From Maribacter aquivivus (GTDB lineage: Bacteria > Bacteroidota > Bacteroidia > Flavobacteriales > Flavobacteriaceae), in the NCBI RefSeq assembly GCF_900142175.1, contig NZ_FQZX01000001.1:1-64000 (forward strand): a DNA stretch of 64,000 bases. Direction: 5' to 3'. The notes beneath the pieces were generated by a model. It saw only the letters and a list, made by a program, of their open reading frames with translations, did no database searches and was not told where the DNA came from. Every line of letters starts with the position of its first letter. Positions within the stretch are counted from its first letter, which is position 1. Positions 29,106-38,389 of the stretch are shown piece after piece. The position numbers were made by a program, and so were the translations under genes.

Positions 29106-29137
29106 AAAAGCGCGGCTACCTACAGCCGCGCTTTTTT
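29106..29137 (+). terminator. Intrinsic terminator after the small exported peptide
   Basis: A GC-rich 12-bp stem (AAAAGCGCGGCT / AGCCGCGCTTTT) with a 6-base loop and a T6-7 tail. It is one of the strongest hairpins in the window. Confidence 0.9.
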
Positions 29138-29243
29138 ATTTTAAGCACTTTACTCTGCCGTTAAACTTTTACTAAAATGAAGTTTCTCATTAAACCTATT
29201 AGAAGTATTCATGTCAAAGAAGCAAATAAATAAAATAATAAAC

Positions 29244-29699
29244 ATGAAAAAAATACTAATGGCCATTTTAGTAATGGCGGCAATATCCGTAACTGCACAA
29301 GATCATAACATGAAAGGTAAAAGAGGCGATATGAAGGATTTATCTCCTGAACAAATAGCTACGCTGCAAACCAAAAAAATGACCCTGGCATTAGATTTAA
29401 ATGAATCGCAACAAGCTAAAATAAAAACTATACTTACAAAAGACGCTACTGCGAGAAAAGAAAAGATGGCAGAGCGAAAAGCCAACAAGGAAGATGGCAA
29501 AAAGGTTTTGACCGCAGATGAAAAATATGCGATGCAAAATGAGCGATTAGACCATCAAATTGCACGTAAAGCAGAAATGAAATCTATTCTTAATACGGAT
29601 CAATATGAGAAATGGGTAAAGATGGATAGCAGAAAAAAAATGCGTGGTCACGGTAAAGATAAAGGCGAAAAAAAAGGAAAACGTTCTTCTAAAGAATAG
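29244..29699 (+). CDS. Small periplasmic Lys/Met-rich helical protein (Spy/DUF4890-like)
   Basis: About 151 residues from the ATG at 29244, which opens a signal peptide (MKKILMAILVMAAISVTAQ). The mature part is almost all charged helix. It includes DLSPEQIATLQTKKMTLALD followed by LNESQQAKIKTIL and a second repeat-like LDHQIARKAEMKSILNTDQYEKW, and ends in a very basic tail (GHGKDKGEKKGKRSSKE). The LT/LS-x-EQ and LNxxQ pairs are typical of the Spy/CpxP/DUF4890 helical periplasmic proteins, some of which act as chaperones or stress sensors. The function here is inferred only from that resemblance. Confidence 0.65.
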   Translation: MKKILMAILVMAAISVTAQDHNMKGKRGDMKDLSPEQIATLQTKKMTLALDLNESQQAKIKTILTKDATARKEKMAERKANKEDGKKVLTADEKYAMQNERLDHQIARKAEMKSILNTDQYEKWVKMDSRKKMRGHGKDKGEKKGKRSSKE

Positions 29700-29718
29700 T
29701 TTTAAAACTACATCAAAT

Positions 29719-29749
29719 AAAAAAGACTTGCTTTTAGCAGGTCTTTTTT
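29719..29749 (+). terminator. Intrinsic terminator after the Spy-like gene
   Basis: A stem of AAAAAAGAC-TTGC / GCAGGTCTTTTTT with one G-T pair, a 5-base loop and a T6 tail, 20 bases after the stop codon. Confidence 0.8.
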
Positions 29750-29953
29750 GCATTTAATCGACTCGCCATTTCCACGGAAATCTCCCTAAAACACAGTCTT
29801 AAGCGCATAAATGATTCATTCATGGATGAATTCGCATACTTAACCAATAAATTTCATGATACTGCTATTATTGAAGTACTTAGTTAGTTCGAATTAAAGA
29901 CCAAATTAATTTTCAACCTGTGGTCTACAATTAGAATTTTAAGATACTAAACC

Positions 29954-32900
29954 ATGATATCAAAAAAAATAGGTTATTTATTACTTCTTATAGCCTTTAG
30001 TTTATTGACCAGTTGTCAACAAGAACTATACAAGTCTAACAACAAGTTTAATATTCCTGAAAAGAGCACCGAAGAACCTCTTGTTCAGTTTTTAATAGAG
30101 CCTACAAATTATAGCGCTATTCTTGAAACCGAGAATTTGGCAAAAGCTTTTGACTATTCTAAAATTGCCCATAAAACTTTATGGATAAACCAATTTAACG
30201 AGAAACTTACTATTGCACCTACAACCAGAGTTATAACGGTACACGAAACTGCAGGGCTAAGTACCATTGCCATAGACAGTCTTTTAAAGTTTGTTTCTAA
30301 AGGTGGAACCTTATTCGTTACTAAAGCTGCCAAAGATGAGCGTATGTCGTACTTTTTTGGATTGACACCTGATGCTGACTGGAGCACGAACAAAGAAGCG
30401 TCTGGTCTGTTTTTCAACAAAGCCCTTTTTCCTGGTATGCAAGGACGTGGTTTTGACAATAAAACTGTTCACTTAGGTTTTGACGGAGCTAACTTTTCTA
30501 GCAACGTAAATGTTCTGGTAGCGGCACATAATACTAAAGAATATCCTGTTTTAATTGAGAATAGAATAGGTAACGGAAAAGTTATTCTATATAACTCATC
30601 CCAAATTCTCAAAAAAGAAATGAGAGGTCTTTTATTTTCTGCAAGTTTACTAGGACTTGAAGGTATTCCGTATCCTATTGCAAATATTGGAACTCTATTT
30701 CTAGATGATTTTCCAACGTCTATGTATGATGATAAAGGAAAAGCTATTAACGTACAAAAAGGTATCAGTAAATCTGAGATGCTAAAGGCTGATTGGTGGC
30801 CCAAAATGAAAAAACTTGCTCAAGAAGAAGATATCAAGTACTCCGCCTACGTAACTTTTAATGCCAATGAAAAAAATACTGGCGATCCTAATTTTAAAAG
30901 CTGGGATCAAACTGGGTTATTAGACGGTAAAAATGATAACGGCACCAATAAATGGCTTACCAATGAATTTACCAATAGAGGCCATGAACTTGGTTTTCGT
31001 GGGTACAACGACTTACCGCTTTCTAAAAAATTATGGAAAGACACTGATCTTATTTTAGACAACGCCAAAGCTTCTGCCAATAAATGGGAAGATAATGTTT
31101 CAAAAACATTACCTAACTCTTACGTTGCCCCAGATAATCAAATAGATAGTCTAGGTCTTATAGCACTAAAGAAGGGGTTTCCTAGCTTAAACTTTCTACA
31201 CACTTCTTTTTTAGGAGATGTTTATAAAGGTGGCAATAGAGAGTTTGACCCAGACCCATTAAATAATCGCTTTTTTGATTACCCACGTTTAAGTAGCGGC
31301 TATACCATTTCACAGAAAGAACAATGGGCAATAGAATCTACATACCTGTACACTGGCATTTGGTCTCATGTTTTAAATACTAATGATATTTTAAAGATAG
31401 GTAGCACATCAAATGCTATTGGTGAATTAAAAAAGCACATTGTTGATTACAAAAAACGACACCCTTACATGAAATTTTTAACTGCCAAACAATCTACAGA
31501 GGCAGCAATGGACTGGCGTTACCAAAGTATTCGTCACTTAAGCTACGAAGGACAATATGAAGTTTCTAGTTCTTTAAATACCGATGAAAAAAAGGACTCG
31601 TATTGGCTCATGTATGTAGAAGAAAACAACAATGTCAAAGTACATGAATCACTTTCTCTTGATCAAGCAGAATTTTCTTCAGTTCCTTTATTAAACGGTT
31701 TTCTTTATAGTATTAAAACCAAAACGCCGAATATTAGCGTACCAGATATTCGTCCAGAAATAAGAACCCTTATAGGTACCACTTCAACTTTAATTACCAA
31801 CACCAAAAGCGACTATAAATCTTATAATAAGAGCAAGCAGACTATGGTACCGCTCAAGCAAAAAATCGACAGATTAGTTGTGGAGGAAAAAAGTGAAGAG
31901 GCATCAAATTTAATGGAGAAATTATTTAAGGATAACAAATTCATTAATTCTCAACAAATAGTCACTTATGCCAAAAGCATGGAAGCGCAAGGGAAAACCG
32001 ACCAACTTTGGTCTCAGTTAAATGAATTGTACTTAAAAAATCCTTCTAGCTCATATGCTGATTTTTCTAGAGATATTAGCTCCGTAAGTAATTACCCTTC
32101 ACCCACAGTTAAAAAAATGTGGATGGAGAGACAAATGGAATGGGGACAAAATGATGTAACCATTTTAAAAGAATACTACGACAATTTCAATACTGATGAC
32201 AACACTAAAATTATAGAACAAGTTTTAGAAGTGCTTTACACTATAGAGCCTACAGACCAGAATAAGTTTGCGTATTACGAGTTTCTAGCGAAGTCTAATG
32301 ATGAAGACCTTATTAAAAAATTAGACAACATTGAACCTTGTAGCATTTCTAATAGAGATTTAGCAACATCAATTAGCCAGGTTTATGCAGATAAATTAAA
32401 TTTTGAAAAGGCTGGTCAATGGCAAAAATGCGGTAACATTTCACCAGAAATTGTTAAAGAATGGAAAGAAAAAACAAGAACAATAGAAAGTAAGAAGTTT
32501 ACAGATTTTGAATATTATGCAAGGTATTTATTGGTTAATGACCCAGACAAGGCGGTTCAAGAATTAAGGGATATTGAAACATGTAGACCAGACCTTGTAA
32601 GATTATCTAAAAACATAGCATTATTATTTGCGGAATATACTCAATACCAAAAAGCTTTAGACTGGAGTACTTGCACAAATACTATACCAGTAGCAAAATT
32701 ATTAGATTGGAATTTAGAATTTGCAAATGGCAGATATTTAAACAAAGTCTACGAGAACCACATAGAAAAAAATCCTAGAGATTATAATACTATGAGCCAC
32801 ATGGCAAAATTGCTTTTATTAAAAGGTGATGTCAATGGAGCTGGTGAAATTGCCATGAAAATACCACCTTCCAAAATCGATCCTGATTTTAAAATTGCAT

Positions 32901-33883
32901 TTAATAATGAGGTAAAAGCAACATCTGACGAAAAGCAATCTTTATACATCAGTAAGTTTAAGGTTTTAATGGATGATGCCATTGTTAAAAAATCAGAGGT
33001 TGAAGCAAGAAAAAAGAAAGGTCATTCCATAGGACTTACCTCAACGGCAATAGCAGATGAATTTAACCCAACATTATTCAATAATACTTTTGACTTTGGG
33101 TTCTACAATAAGAAACTAGACTTTCACCAATTTTCTATTGTACAGGGTACTGCTTATTCAGTTTTAAAAGACACTATAGTACCTAATGATATTGGTAGAG
33201 ACTTATTAGGTGTAGCATATCTTTATAAAAAAGAGTCTAACGAAAAGAGTCCGTTTTATGTTGGTGCGAAAGCAGAACTAGATAACTTCAATAAAATATT
33301 CTTTCATTTTAAAACGGGAATAGATTTTATTGGTGACACAAGTAAATCTTCTTTAGTATTAAAAGCACATCCTGTTACAACAGGTCCTGGATATGATTTA
33401 AACATTTACGATATTCAAGTAAAAGCTACACAAGAGTTTGAATACTCATCTAATTTAAACCACGAATTTTACATAAAAGCCGATTACTATACCGATAGTC
33501 AATACTATGCCATTGGTGGTACGCGAGTAGAATACAATTTATTAAACCTAGACAAATTTAAACTTGGACCCTTAGTCGAAGGTGCTTACGGCGTTGGTTC
33601 TGAAGACAGAAGAAACGGATTTCCATATTGGTTGACCGAAGACAGACTTTTTGCCGGTGGCGGATTGCAGTTTCAACTTGGTAATGATGATTCTGATTTT
33701 AACCTAAAGAGTGATTTCTCTCTTTTTGCAGAACAAGATGAAGATAGCTTTCAACGCTATGAAGGTGAATTATCATATAGAATTAAGAATTTCACCACCA
33801 TTAACTTAAACTACTCTTACTTTACTATTGACCAGTTTTTCTCGAATGCTGTTCAGCTAGGTATTCAGTATAACTTTAAATAA
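29954..33883 (+). CDS. Giant lipoprotein: DUF2194/PelA-like deacetylase + TPR-like repeats + outer-membrane beta-barrel
   Basis: A 1309-residue protein. It has a lipoprotein signal (LLTSC, Cys21). Residues about 45-240 look like a Rossmann or glutamine-amidotransferase-like domain (VHETAGLSTIAIDSLLKFVSKGG). Residues about 245-560 form a polysaccharide-deacetylase-like domain of DUF2194 type. It has a metal-ligand-like LFLDDFPT (D251, D252), GHELGFRG (H344, R349) and SYVAPDN (390-394). Residues about 640-1010 are helical TPR-like repeats that include an 81-residue tandem duplication with four Cys (796, 826, 877, 907). Residues about 1025-1309 have alternating beta strands and end LGIQYNFK, as an outer-membrane barrel should. 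In the Pel exopolysaccharide system these parts are spread over PelA (deacetylase) and PelB (TPR plus porin). I infer a polysaccharide modification and export role. No pel-like glycosyltransferase lies in the window. Domain calls are by eye. Confidence 0.7.
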   Translation: MISKKIGYLLLLIAFSLLTSCQQELYKSNNKFNIPEKSTEEPLVQFLIEPTNYSAILETENLAKAFDYSKIAHKTLWINQFNEKLTIAPTTRVITVHETAGLSTIAIDSLLKFVSKGGTLFVTKAAKDERMSYFFGLTPDADWSTNKEASGLFFNKALFPGMQGRGFDNKTVHLGFDGANFSSNVNVLVAAHNTKEYPVLIENRIGNGKVILYNSSQILKKEMRGLLFSASLLGLEGIPYPIANIGTLFLDDFPTSMYDDKGKAINVQKGISKSEMLKADWWPKMKKLAQEEDIKYSAYVTFNANEKNTGDPNFKSWDQTGLLDGKNDNGTNKWLTNEFTNRGHELGFRGYNDLPLSKKLWKDTDLILDNAKASANKWEDNVSKTLPNSYVAPDNQIDSLGLIALKKGFPSLNFLHTSFLGDVYKGGNREFDPDPLNNRFFDYPRLSSGYTISQKEQWAIESTYLYTGIWSHVLNTNDILKIGSTSNAIGELKKHIVDYKKRHPYMKFLTAKQSTEAAMDWRYQSIRHLSYEGQYEVSSSLNTDEKKDSYWLMYVEENNNVKVHESLSLDQAEFSSVPLLNGFLYSIKTKTPNISVPDIRPEIRTLIGTTSTLITNTKSDYKSYNKSKQTMVPLKQKIDRLVVEEKSEEASNLMEKLFKDNKFINSQQIVTYAKSMEAQGKTDQLWSQLNELYLKNPSSSYADFSRDISSVSNYPSPTVKKMWMERQMEWGQNDVTILKEYYDNFNTDDNTKIIEQVLEVLYTIEPTDQNKFAYYEFLAKSNDEDLIKKLDNIEPCSISNRDLATSISQVYADKLNFEKAGQWQKCGNISPEIVKEWKEKTRTIESKKFTDFEYYARYLLVNDPDKAVQELRDIETCRPDLVRLSKNIALLFAEYTQYQKALDWSTCTNTIPVAKLLDWNLEFANGRYLNKVYENHIEKNPRDYNTMSHMAKLLLLKGDVNGAGEIAMKIPPSKIDPDFKIAFNNEVKATSDEKQSLYISKFKVLMDDAIVKKSEVEARKKKGHSIGLTSTAIADEFNPTLFNNTFDFGFYNKKLDFHQFSIVQGTAYSVLKDTIVPNDIGRDLLGVAYLYKKESNEKSPFYVGAKAELDNFNKIFFHFKTGIDFIGDTSKSSLVLKAHPVTTGPGYDLNIYDIQVKATQEFEYSSNLNHEFYIKADYYTDSQYYAIGGTRVEYNLLNLDKFKLGPLVEGAYGVGSEDRRNGFPYWLTEDRLFAGGGLQFQLGNDDSDFNLKSDFSLFAEQDEDSFQRYEGELSYRIKNFTTINLNYSYFTIDQFFSNAVQLGIQYNFK

Positions 33884-33901
33884 AAAATAGCTAACTCAAA
33901 T

Positions 33902-33933
33902 AAAAAGAGCCCTCATATGAGGGCTCTTTTTTT
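33902..33933. terminator. Bidirectional intrinsic terminator
   Basis: A perfect 15-bp palindromic stem centred at 33916/33917 (arms AAAAAGAGCCCTCAT and its complement) between the convergent genes ending at 33883 (plus) and 33964 (minus), with T tracts on both strands. Confidence 0.9.
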
Positions 33934-33963
33934 ATTGCTGTAATTCAGATATAATCTTTTTTA

Positions 33964-35244
33964 CTATAAGTCAAGTTCTTTCAATGCACTTATGGTTGCG
34001 TCTAAATCTTCATAGCTTAAAGCATCATTTAGAAAATAACTTTCAAAAGCACTTGGTGGCAAGTAAATACCGCGTTCTAACATACCGTGAAAATATTTCT
34101 TGAAAGTTTCATTATTACCTTTCGCTGAAGAAGCAAAATCGATAACCGGCTCATCAGTAAAATGCACCGATATCATACTTCCATAACGATTAATTTGATG
34201 TGCTACCTTTTTCTCTGTTAATACCGCAGCAATACCTTTATGTAGATATTCTGCCTTATCAGCCAGACTTTTAAATACTTCAGGGTTATTGTTCAATTCT
34301 GTCAACATAGCCAAACCAGCACTCATGGCCAACGGATTTCCACTTAAGGTACCAGCTTGATAAACGGGACCATCAGGAGCTAGAAAATCCATAATTTCTG
34401 TTCTTGCCGCAAAGGCGCCTACTGGTAATCCTCCTCCGATAACTTTACCATAAGTAACGATATCAGCCTTTATATCTAGCACTTCTTGTGCTCCGCCTTT
34501 CGCTAAACGAAATCCGGTCATTACCTCATCGAAAATTAATAAAATGCCTTCTTGGGTACATAGCTCACGTAGCCCCTTCATAAAATCATCCGTAGGTACA
34601 ATACACCCCATATTACCGGCAATTGGCTCAATAATGATGGCAGCCAATTCTCCTTTATTTACCTCTACCAATTTTTTCACTCCGGCCAAATCATTGTAAT
34701 CTGCCAACAATGTATCTTTTGCTGTACCTTGAGTAACACCGGGACTATTAGGGCTACCAAAAGTTACTGCACCACTACCCGCTTGAATCAAAAACGAATC
34801 TGAATGACCGTGGTAGCATCCGGCAAATTTTATAATCTTGTCTTTACCCGTAAACCCTCTAGCTAAACGAACTGCACTCATACATGCTTCTGTTCCGCTG
34901 TTCACGAACCTAATTTTATCCATATTAGGCACCATAGAGATAGCCAGTTTTGCAAGATCTGTTTCTATTTCAGTTGGCATACCAAATGAAGTACCGTTCT
35001 GTGCTTTTTCTACCACTGCATTAATTACAGGATCGTAGGCATGACCTAAAATTAATGGACCCCAAGATGCTATATAATCTATTAGTTTATTACCATCCTC
35101 ATCATACAAATAAGCTCCTTTGGCTTTTTTTACAAAAATTGGATCACCGCCAACAGCTTTAAATGCACGTACTGGTGAATTTACTCCGCCAGGTATATAT
35201 TTTTTTGCCTCTGCAAACAGGGCGCTACTTCTTTGATAAATCAT
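33964..35244 (-). CDS. hemL: Glutamate-1-semialdehyde 2,1-aminomutase
   Basis: A 426-residue PLP enzyme that turns glutamate-1-semialdehyde into 5-aminolevulinate in the C5 route to haem. Motifs visible: [11 protein letters not shown] near the start, [16 protein letters not shown] (115-130), the cofactor-binding FDEVMTGFR (238-246), and the PLP lysine K267 in [16 protein letters not shown]. Length and architecture are normal. It is the last gene of a minus-strand operon with a glucosaminidase (20 bases upstream), an ACC-deaminase-like enzyme and a mini HExxH protein. No other haem genes are adjacent. Confidence 0.97.
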   Translation of the reverse strand: MIYQRSSALFAEAKKYIPGGVNSPVRAFKAVGGDPIFVKKAKGAYLYDEDGNKLIDYIASWGPLILGHAYDPVINAVVEKAQNGTSFGMPTEIETDLAKLAISMVPNMDKIRFVNSGTEACMSAVRLARGFTGKDKIIKFAGCYHGHSDSFLIQAGSGAVTFGSPNSPGVTQGTAKDTLLADYNDLAGVKKLVEVNKGELAAIIIEPIAGNMGCIVPTDDFMKGLRELCTQEGILLIFDEVMTGFRLAKGGAQEVLDIKADIVTYGKVIGGGLPVGAFAARTEIMDFLAPDGPVYQAGTLSGNPLAMSAGLAMLTELNNNPEVFKSLADKAEYLHKGIAAVLTEKKVAHQINRYGSMISVHFTDEPVIDFASSAKGNNETFKKYFHGMLERGIYLPPSAFESYFLNDALSYEDLDATISALKELDL

Positions 35245-35264
35245 TCTCTTAATAAATTTTACTA

Positions 35265-36086
35265 TTATTTGACTTTAATAGGCTGCCCAATAGATAAATC
35301 TGCACTTCGCAAATTATTCAACTTCATCAGTTCATCGACACTCATATAGTACTTTCTTGATAATGAATATAAGGTATCACCTTTTTGTACCGTATGTATG
35401 TTATTAGAATCTGTTGTGACTACCGCTGAATTGTCATAATTGACTTTTCTAGTTTGCTTATCATATTTATGCAAATCGTACTTTTCTATTAAATAGATAA
35501 GCTTTTGTGGATACCTTGGATCCGTTGCATAGCCCGCCTTTCTTAAGCCCCTTGCCCAACCTTTATAATCCGTATGTCTTAAATTAAAAAGAAATGCGTA
35601 TCTCGATCTTGTCGTCAAGAAAATACTGTGGTCTCTAAAAGAATACATTGGATGGTTGTATTTTCTAAAGCATTCTCCCTTTTCATCATCATCATGAAAA
35701 TCATAATCACCTTCCCAACCTTTATGACATTTAATACCAAAGTGATTATTGGTTTTCATTGCCAACTCTCCTTTGCCGTTACCACTTTCTAAAAGTCCTT
35801 GTGCCAAAGTAATACTCGCAGGTATACCATAACCCATCATCTCTAGCTGGGCGGTCTCTGCAAATTTGCTTATGTATTCGGACGGGGAATTTATATTGAA
35901 ACGAACAAATTTAGATGGCTCTGCAGGCAGACTTGCATTTCCTTCTTTTTTAGAAATATCTGTAGTTGATTTTCTACGTTCGTTTTGAACGTTTTTTGTA
36001 CGTAATTGGTCTGAGTATCTTTTTTTAGATTTACAGGATGTCAACCCTATACCCATTAACAACACCAATAAAATTATCTTTTTCAT
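35265..36086 (-). CDS. Glucosaminidase with C-terminal LysM domain
   Basis: A 273-residue lipoprotein (GLTSC, Cys18) that should cleave peptidoglycan glycan strands. Residues about 70-210 form a GH73/FlgJ-like N-acetylglucosaminidase domain: [20 protein letters not shown] holds the likely catalytic Glu, followed by [13 protein letters not shown]-type [10 protein letters not shown] and [19 protein letters not shown]. Residues about 227-273 form a LysM peptidoglycan-binding motif ([20 protein letters not shown]...[10 protein letters not shown]). Its ATG overlaps the stop codon of the ACC-deaminase-like gene by four bases. It is likely a housekeeping cell-wall remodelling enzyme anchored in the outer membrane. 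Confidence 0.88.
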   Translation of the reverse strand: MKKIILLVLLMGIGLTSCKSKKRYSDQLRTKNVQNERRKSTTDISKKEGNASLPAEPSKFVRFNINSPSEYISKFAETAQLEMMGYGIPASITLAQGLLESGNGKGELAMKTNNHFGIKCHKGWEGDYDFHDDDEKGECFRKYNHPMYSFRDHSIFLTTRSRYAFLFNLRHTDYKGWARGLRKAGYATDPRYPQKLIYLIEKYDLHKYDKQTRKVNYDNSAVVTTDSNNIHTVQKGDTLYSLSRKYYMSVDELMKLNNLRSADLSIGQPIKVK

Positions 36087-37009
36087 ATATTCAACAAAGG
36101 TAAATTTTTCTTTTTCAGTACACTATTCATGCCAGCAATACCTTGCAAACCACCTGTATGTATTGCTAAAATCTTTGTTTTTGGTGCAAAAGTATCGTGC
36201 TTTATCATATCGAACAACCCAAAAATCATTTTTCCGGTATAAATTGGATCTAAAGTAATACCTGTTTTTTCTTTAAACTCATTTATAAATAGAATTAGTT
36301 CTTTGGATGTTTTTGCGTAACCCCCAAAGTGATATTCTGTCAATAATTGCCAACGTTTATTGTTGACCTTTTTTTCAATTTCATCTTTCAAAAAATCACC
36401 TTTCAATGCAGAAAATCCCAAAACATTCTGATGTGGAAAAGATGCATTTATTAATCCCGATGCTGTACCACCTGTACCAACACTGGTGCAAACAACATCA
36501 AACTCTTCATCATCTTTGGTAATAATTTCTTCGCAACCTTTTATGGCCAAACTATTTGTGCCACCTTCTGGCACTAAATAAAAATCACCAAATTCCTTTT
36601 TTAAACCTTCAATGAATTCTAGAGTCTCTTTTTCCCTATAGTCGTTTCTGCTTATGAATTTAAAACGCATTCCATCGTCAAAAGCCTTTTCTAAGGTAGT
36701 GTTTGTTTGCCAAGATTTTTCAAGCTCTTCTCCACGTATTATCCCAATAGCACGAAATCCTTTTTCTTTTGCAGCATAAGCCGTCGCCGCTATATGATTT
36801 GAATATGCGCCACCAAAAGTTAGTATAGTGGTCTGGTTTTCTGCTTCAGCAGCCAATAAATTGTACTTGAGTTTTCTGTATTTATTACCCGAAATAAAAG
36901 GGTGTAGAAGATCTTCGCGTTTAATAACAAGGGTAACTTGCTTTTCTGCTAATAAAGGATGTTCAACAAGTTGATTGATGCTTTGCAAGTAGGGCGAATT
37001 TAACGCCAA
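36083..37009 (-). CDS. ACC deaminase / D-cysteine desulfhydrase-family PLP enzyme
   Basis: A 308-residue fold type II PLP enzyme. HPFISGNKYRKLKYNL (residues about 36-51) holds the PLP lysine, FGGAYSNHIAATAYAAKEKG follows the family pattern, and SVGTGGTASGL binds the phosphate. The family covers 1-aminocyclopropane-1-carboxylate deaminase and D-cysteine desulfhydrase; which reaction applies is not clear from sequence. The best start is a TTG codon at 37009: an in-frame stop lies three codons upstream and no ATG occurs before the conserved core. It overlaps the upstream HExxH gene by 10 bases and the downstream glucosaminidase gene by 4 bases. Confidence 0.88.
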   Translation of the reverse strand: MALNSPYLQSINQLVEHPLLAEKQVTLVIKREDLLHPFISGNKYRKLKYNLLAAEAENQTTILTFGGAYSNHIAATAYAAKEKGFRAIGIIRGEELEKSWQTNTTLEKAFDDGMRFKFISRNDYREKETLEFIEGLKKEFGDFYLVPEGGTNSLAIKGCEEIITKDDEEFDVVCTSVGTGGTASGLINASFPHQNVLGFSALKGDFLKDEIEKKVNNKRWQLLTEYHFGGYAKTSKELILFINEFKEKTGITLDPIYTGKMIFGLFDMIKHDTFAPKTKILAIHTGGLQGIAGMNSVLKKKNLPLLNI

Positions 37010-37329
37010 AGATATTTAATAAAGCTGAAAGCTCTGCGATTCGTAAGATAATCCATATCATTTTCATGAATATAAGCTTCACGCTCAAAACTTAAGTTTT
37101 GGTATGCTTTATACGTATCTAAATAGTAAATGGCACGAATTGCCCATTCTACCAAATAGAAAAAGTAAAAAGGAAGAATCAATAATTCTTGCTGCTGACG
37201 TAAATGTATTTTCTCATGATTTATGAGTACATCGTCATTTTTTAAACTTCCATTTTTTAAAAATATAAAGGGCCATAGTGAAAGCCCCACATAATTTTTA
37301 TAGAAGAAATGTCTAAAAACCAATATCAT
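37000..37329 (-). CDS. Mini membrane protein with an HExxH motif
   Basis: A 109-residue protein. The motif NHEKIHLRQQQEL places H38-E39-x-x-H42. It is followed by an amphipathic or transmembrane helix (LPFYFFYLVEWAIRAIYYL), and FEREAY (E82/E84) comes about 40 residues after the motif. HExxH plus a downstream glutamate is the zinc site of gluzincins such as M48 and M56 peptidases, so this may be a very small membrane-associated peptidase. No substrate is evident. The C-terminus is basic (TNRRAFSFIKYLWR). It is first in the four-gene operon ending at hemL. Confidence 0.6.
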   Translation of the reverse strand: MILVFRHFFYKNYVGLSLWPFIFLKNGSLKNDDVLINHEKIHLRQQQELLILPFYFFYLVEWAIRAIYYLDTYKAYQNLSFEREAYIHENDMDYLTNRRAFSFIKYLWR

Positions 37330-37353
37330 AGATTTACTTTGATAATACTATTA

Positions 37354-37361
37354 CAAAGATA
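37354..37361 (-). promoter_or_regulatory. -7 promoter element of the HExxH-ACCD-glucosaminidase-hemL operon
   Basis: Reads TATCTTTG on the minus strand, matching TAnnTTTG, 24 bases upstream of the first ATG. I see no convincing -33 element. Confidence 0.5.
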
Positions 37362-37525
37362 AAGCCAAAAATAGGTTGTCAGAAAATTACTAGTTTTTAT
37401 TGCCAACAAAACCGTTTAAGGGTCAATATGTGCCTTAAGCGCTTTTACACCTATCTTCTAAACATCTTGTCTTTAGGTTATCAACAGAAAGAAGTAACTT
37501 TATACTATAAAAAGACATCGATTGC

Positions 37526-37684
37526 ATGAAAGAGATAATCCCCATAGAGGAAGGTGATTTTTATTGGTCTGAAAATGGCTTTAGAGTCTTCACAAAACAA
37601 TTTCATCTAAAAAGAGGGTATTGCTGTGAGAGCGGTTGCAGACATTGCCCATATGGCTATGACCCAAAAACAAACATGCAATAA
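37526..37684 (+). CDS. DUF5522-type small cysteine-rich protein
   Basis: A 52-residue protein with a compact cysteine pattern CC-x3-C-x2-C (GYCCESGCRHCPYGYDP) near the end. It begins MKEIIPIEEGDFYWSENGFRV and has the characteristic FTKQFHLKRGYCC segment. This matches the small DUF5522 proteins widespread in Bacteroidota. The four cysteines and a His suggest a metal or cofactor site, but no function is known to me. It is too short for common gene-length cut-offs and stands alone between the HExxH operon and the DUF4136 gene. Confidence 0.8.
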   Translation: MKEIIPIEEGDFYWSENGFRVFTKQFHLKRGYCCESGCRHCPYGYDPKTNMQ

Positions 37685-37758
37685 GTTTTAACATACCTCG
37701 GCATGATATTTGTATTTATTTTTTAATAGAAAATTTAGTACTTAAAACATATAACGTT

Positions 37759-38331
37759 ATGAAAAACATCAAATTACTTGGCTTACCGCTGCTACTTTTA
37801 GTTTTTATTACATCGTGTTCATCTATTAGTGTACTTTCTGATTATGATCAAAAAGCAGATTTTAACGGATATAAATCTTACGCCTTCTACAAAACAGGTA
37901 TAGATAAAGCACAGATATCTGATTTGGATAAAAAACGAATTCTAAGAGCTATTGAAACTGAAATGAGTTCTAGAGGCTTTGTAAAGTCTGAAACGCCAGA
38001 TATATTGGTAAGCATATTTACGAAAGAACAAGAAAGAGTTGATGTTTACAATAACAACTACGGTTGGGGCGGTGCCTGGGGATGGGGTTACAACCCTTAC
38101 ACTTGGGGACCTGGTTTTGGTTGGGGTGGCGGAACTAGTGTAAGCGCAAGCACACAAGGTTCTCTTTACATTGACCTTATAGATAATAAAACAAGCGAAT
38201 TGGTATGGCAGGGTAAAGGTGAAGGCACACTATCTAACACCAAAAACATAGAAAAAAAAGAAGAACGTATTAGAGAATTTGTTTCTCAGATTTTAGAGCA
38301 ATACCCACCTAGCACGGTTGCAATGAAATAA
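37759..38331 (+). CDS. DUF4136 lipoprotein
   Basis: A 190-residue lipoprotein (FITSC, Cys20). The mature part opens with SVLSDYDQKADFNGYKSYAF, the DUF4136 signature. It continues through a helical segment (KKRILRAIETEMSSRGF) and a Gly/Trp/Tyr-rich loop of about 30 residues (WGGAWGWGYNPYTWGPGFGW), and closes with GSLYIDLIDNKTSELVWQGKG, the second conserved motif. The family is common in Gram-negative outer membranes; its role is unknown. A strong terminator shared with the converging Lrp gene follows. Confidence 0.82.
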   Translation: MKNIKLLGLPLLLLVFITSCSSISVLSDYDQKADFNGYKSYAFYKTGIDKAQISDLDKKRILRAIETEMSSRGFVKSETPDILVSIFTKEQERVDVYNNNYGWGGAWGWGYNPYTWGPGFGWGGGTSVSASTQGSLYIDLIDNKTSELVWQGKGEGTLSNTKNIEKKEERIREFVSQILEQYPPSTVAMK

Positions 38332-38349
38332 TAAAAAAACTAAAGTTTG

Positions 38350-38385
38350 AAAGGGGTTGTAGATGAATTCATCTACAACCCCTTT
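38350..38385. terminator. Bidirectional intrinsic terminator
   Basis: A perfect 36-base palindrome (two 18-base arms beginning AAAGGGGTTGTAGATGAA) lying between the convergent DUF4136 and Lrp genes. T tracts on both sides allow it to serve both strands. Confidence 0.9.
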
Positions 38386-38389
38386 TTAT

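Noticed and set aside
29898..29926. AGACCA / TGGTCT inverted repeat upstream of the giant lipoprotein gene
   Set aside because: Six-base arms with a 17-base gap are expected by chance in a sequence of this length.
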